A stretch of 64,000 bases of DNA from JAICXG01 sp963801255. Lineage in GTDB: Bacteria > Verrucomicrobiota > Verrucomicrobiia > Chthoniobacterales > UBA10450. The position numbers and the translations under genes were made by a program. The notes under the pieces were generated by a model. The model was not told where the DNA came from. It worked only from the letters and a program-made list of their open reading frames with translations, and made no database searches. Location of the stretch: positions 682,001 to 746,000 of the forward strand of contig CAWDEC010000012.1 of assembly GCA_963801255.1 (NCBI GenBank), in the 5' to 3' direction. Of this stretch, positions 62,733 through 64,000 are shown in pieces. Position 1 is the first letter of the stretch. Each line of letters starts with the position of its first letter.

Positions 62733-64000
62733 ATGATCCAACTCAAGCCCGGTCTTCAGCCCGCCACTCTTGCCAAGCCTCGCAAATCGCTTTCACGTCG
62801 CCCCAAATCACGCGGGAAGAAAAATCGTGGCCTGCGTTTCGAACGTATTTTCAGCAACCCATCGGTGCAGCCATTCGAACAGGTGGAATGGGAACGCCGG
62901 ATTGCCGAAATTACTGATGACAGTGGCAAGGTGATTTTTAAGCAGGACGACATCGAAGTCCCAAGAAGCTGGAGCCCGCTCGCGACCAAGATCGCAGTCT
63001 CAAAATATTTCTACGGCGATATTGCCAATGGAACTGATCCCTACAAAGGCGGCCGTGAAACTTCCGTTAAGCAGTTGATTCATCGCGTTACCCGCACCAT
63101 CACGAATTGCGGAATCGCCGATGGATATTTCGCCGATGCGAAAACGGCGGAAATTTTCTACGATGAGCTAACCTGGCTTTGCCTTAATCAGCACGGAGCG
63201 TTCAACAGCCCAGTGTGGTTTAACGTCGGGCTGCATCACGAATATGGCGTCGGCAAGGGCGGGAGCGCGGGCAATTACTTCTACAATCGCCAAAAGGGAG
63301 AAGCCGAGCGCGCCACGACGCAATACGAATATCCGCAAGGTAGCGCCTGCTTCATTCAGTCGGTCGGGGATTCCATGGAAGACATCATGCGACTGGCGAC
63401 GAGTGAGGCGATGCTTTTCAAGTACGGTAGCGGCACCGGAAGCGACTTGTCGTCATTGCGTAGCACGCGCGAGAAGTTGAGCGGCGGCGGAAAACCGAGC
63501 GGACCACTCTCGTTCCTCAAGGTGTACGACCAAGTCGCGAACGTAGTGAAGAGCGGCGGAAAAACACGGCGCGCGGCCAAAATGAATACGCTCAAGGATT
63601 GGCATCCCGATATCGAGGAATTCATCGACGCCAAACAGAGAGAAGAAAAGAAAGCCTGGGCGCTGATCGAGCAGGGCTACGACGGCAGTTACAATGGCGA
63701 CGCCTACGGCTCAGTCATGTACCAGAACGAAAATCTGAGCGTGCGAGTGAGCGACGATTTCATGAACGCGGCGATCGAGGACCGCGAATGGTGGACGCGG
63801 CGGGTGCGTGACGGCTCGCCCTGCGAGCGTAAGGAAGCGCGGAAACTCCTGCGCAAAATTTCCGAGGGCACCCACATCTGTGGGGATCCCGGGATGCAGT
63901 TCGACACGACTATCCATAAGTGGCACACCTGCAAAGGCACGGGCCGACAAAACTCGACCAATCCGTGCAGCGAGTATCTTTTTCTCGATAACACCGCCTG
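62733..64000 (+). CDS. nrdJ: B12-dependent ribonucleotide reductase, class II (partial)
   Basis: The reading frame runs off the window. A basic N-terminal extension (about 35 residues, KSLSRRPKSRGKKNR) leads into a class II reductase body: IADGYFADAKTAEIFYDELT, GAFNSPVWFNVGLHHEYGVG, SACFIQSVGDSMEDIMRLAT, KYGSGTGSDLSSLR and, near the end, the radical-site STNPCSEYLFLD with the NxCxE residues. The enzyme makes deoxyribonucleotides using adenosylcobalamin and needs no separate radical subunit. No 9-mer copy is in the visible part. Confidence 0.93.
   Translation, partial: MIQLKPGLQPATLAKPRKSLSRRPKSRGKKNRGLRFERIFSNPSVQPFEQVEWERRIAEITDDSGKVIFKQDDIEVPRSWSPLATKIAVSKYFYGDIANGTDPYKGGRETSVKQLIHRVTRTITNCGIADGYFADAKTAEIFYDELTWLCLNQHGAFNSPVWFNVGLHHEYGVGKGGSAGNYFYNRQKGEAERATTQYEYPQGSACFIQSVGDSMEDIMRLATSEAMLFKYGSGTGSDLSSLRSTREKLSGGGKPSGPLSFLKVYDQVANVVKSGGKTRRAAKMNTLKDWHPDIEEFIDAKQREEKKAWALIEQGYDGSYNGDAYGSVMYQNENLSVRVSDDFMNAAIEDREWWTRRVRDGSPCERKEARKLLRKISEGTHICGDPGMQFDTTIHKWHTCKGTGRQNSTNPCSEYLFLDNTA

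Overview
The window looks like a chromosomal segment of a soil-type Verrucomicrobiota bacterium, probably in the Spartobacteria/Chthoniobacterales. This is inferred from gene content, not from a marker tree. The supporting features are a Gram-negative envelope set (BamA, Skp, KdsD, OmpA-like and AsmA-like proteins), a bacterial 20S proteasome with a UBact-type modifier, futalosine menaquinone synthesis (MqnC), a B12-dependent ribonucleotide reductase, delta-60 and NHL-type secreted propellers, and moderately high GC with many non-ATG starts and weak Shine-Dalgarno sites. Most of the segment is ordinary housekeeping DNA; no insertion sequence, prophage or CRISPR array was seen.

Layout. 0-4.2 kb: a secreted DUF255 thioredoxin-like protein and a membrane class III cyclase. 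4.2-6.9 kb: a bufferin-type metallophore cassette (precursor BufA, MNIO enzyme BufB, partner BufC, DoxX). 7-9.3 kb: QueE, a LysE-type exporter and a secreted cysteine-hydrolase-like protein. 9.4-13.2 kb: dapF-dapA-dapB-folK-panB. 13.2-21.6 kb: an OmpA-domain protein and a type II secretion/type IV pilus cluster (pseudopilin, GspF, two GspE/PilB ATPases), interrupted by a delta-60 repeat protein. 21.7-30.3 kb: Tat-exported amidase, Lpd and SucB, an orphan ATP-grasp enzyme, an esterase beside an esterase remnant, AccA and a degenerate L,D-transpeptidase. 30.4-35.3 kb: small membrane proteins, an AsmA-like protein, endonuclease IV and a LysM protein. 35.6-37.3 kb: ubact-prcB-prcA. 37.4-44.2 kb: cell-wall amidase, peptidoglycan-binding protein, DUF3108, Skp, BamA and MqnC. 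44.5-52.5 kb: beta/gamma-crystallin, GlpX, S9 peptidase, ACT protein, a large secreted propeller and KdsD. 52.6-64 kb: glycosyltransferases, a class A PBP, a MidA methyltransferase, a POT transporter, a cNMP/DUF1003 protein, tRNA-Ser and the 5' part of nrdJ.

The most striking signal is not a gene. The non-palindromic 9-mer TCGTTAGGC (8-base core TCGTTAGG) is scattered through the window in both orientations. I count about 68 copies of the core, 35 one way and 33 the other, against about 2 expected. It runs through genes in every reading frame, supplies the stop codon of about nine genes, and in one place forms an inverted pair that looks like a shared terminator of two convergent genes. Its density of about one per kb and this terminator use resemble the DNA uptake sequences of Neisseria and Pasteurellaceae, and pilus-type genes lie in the same window. 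An uptake role is a hypothesis.

The second highlight is a 58-codon gene for a UBact/Pup-like modifier at 35573-35749, translationally coupled to prcB and prcA. Others are the bufferin cassette, two adjacent GspE/PilB genes that each carry a one-base frameshift just after the same zinc-motif CxxC, a class A PBP whose transpeptidase SxxK reads TxxL, and an L,D-transpeptidase-like protein without catalytic His/Cys.
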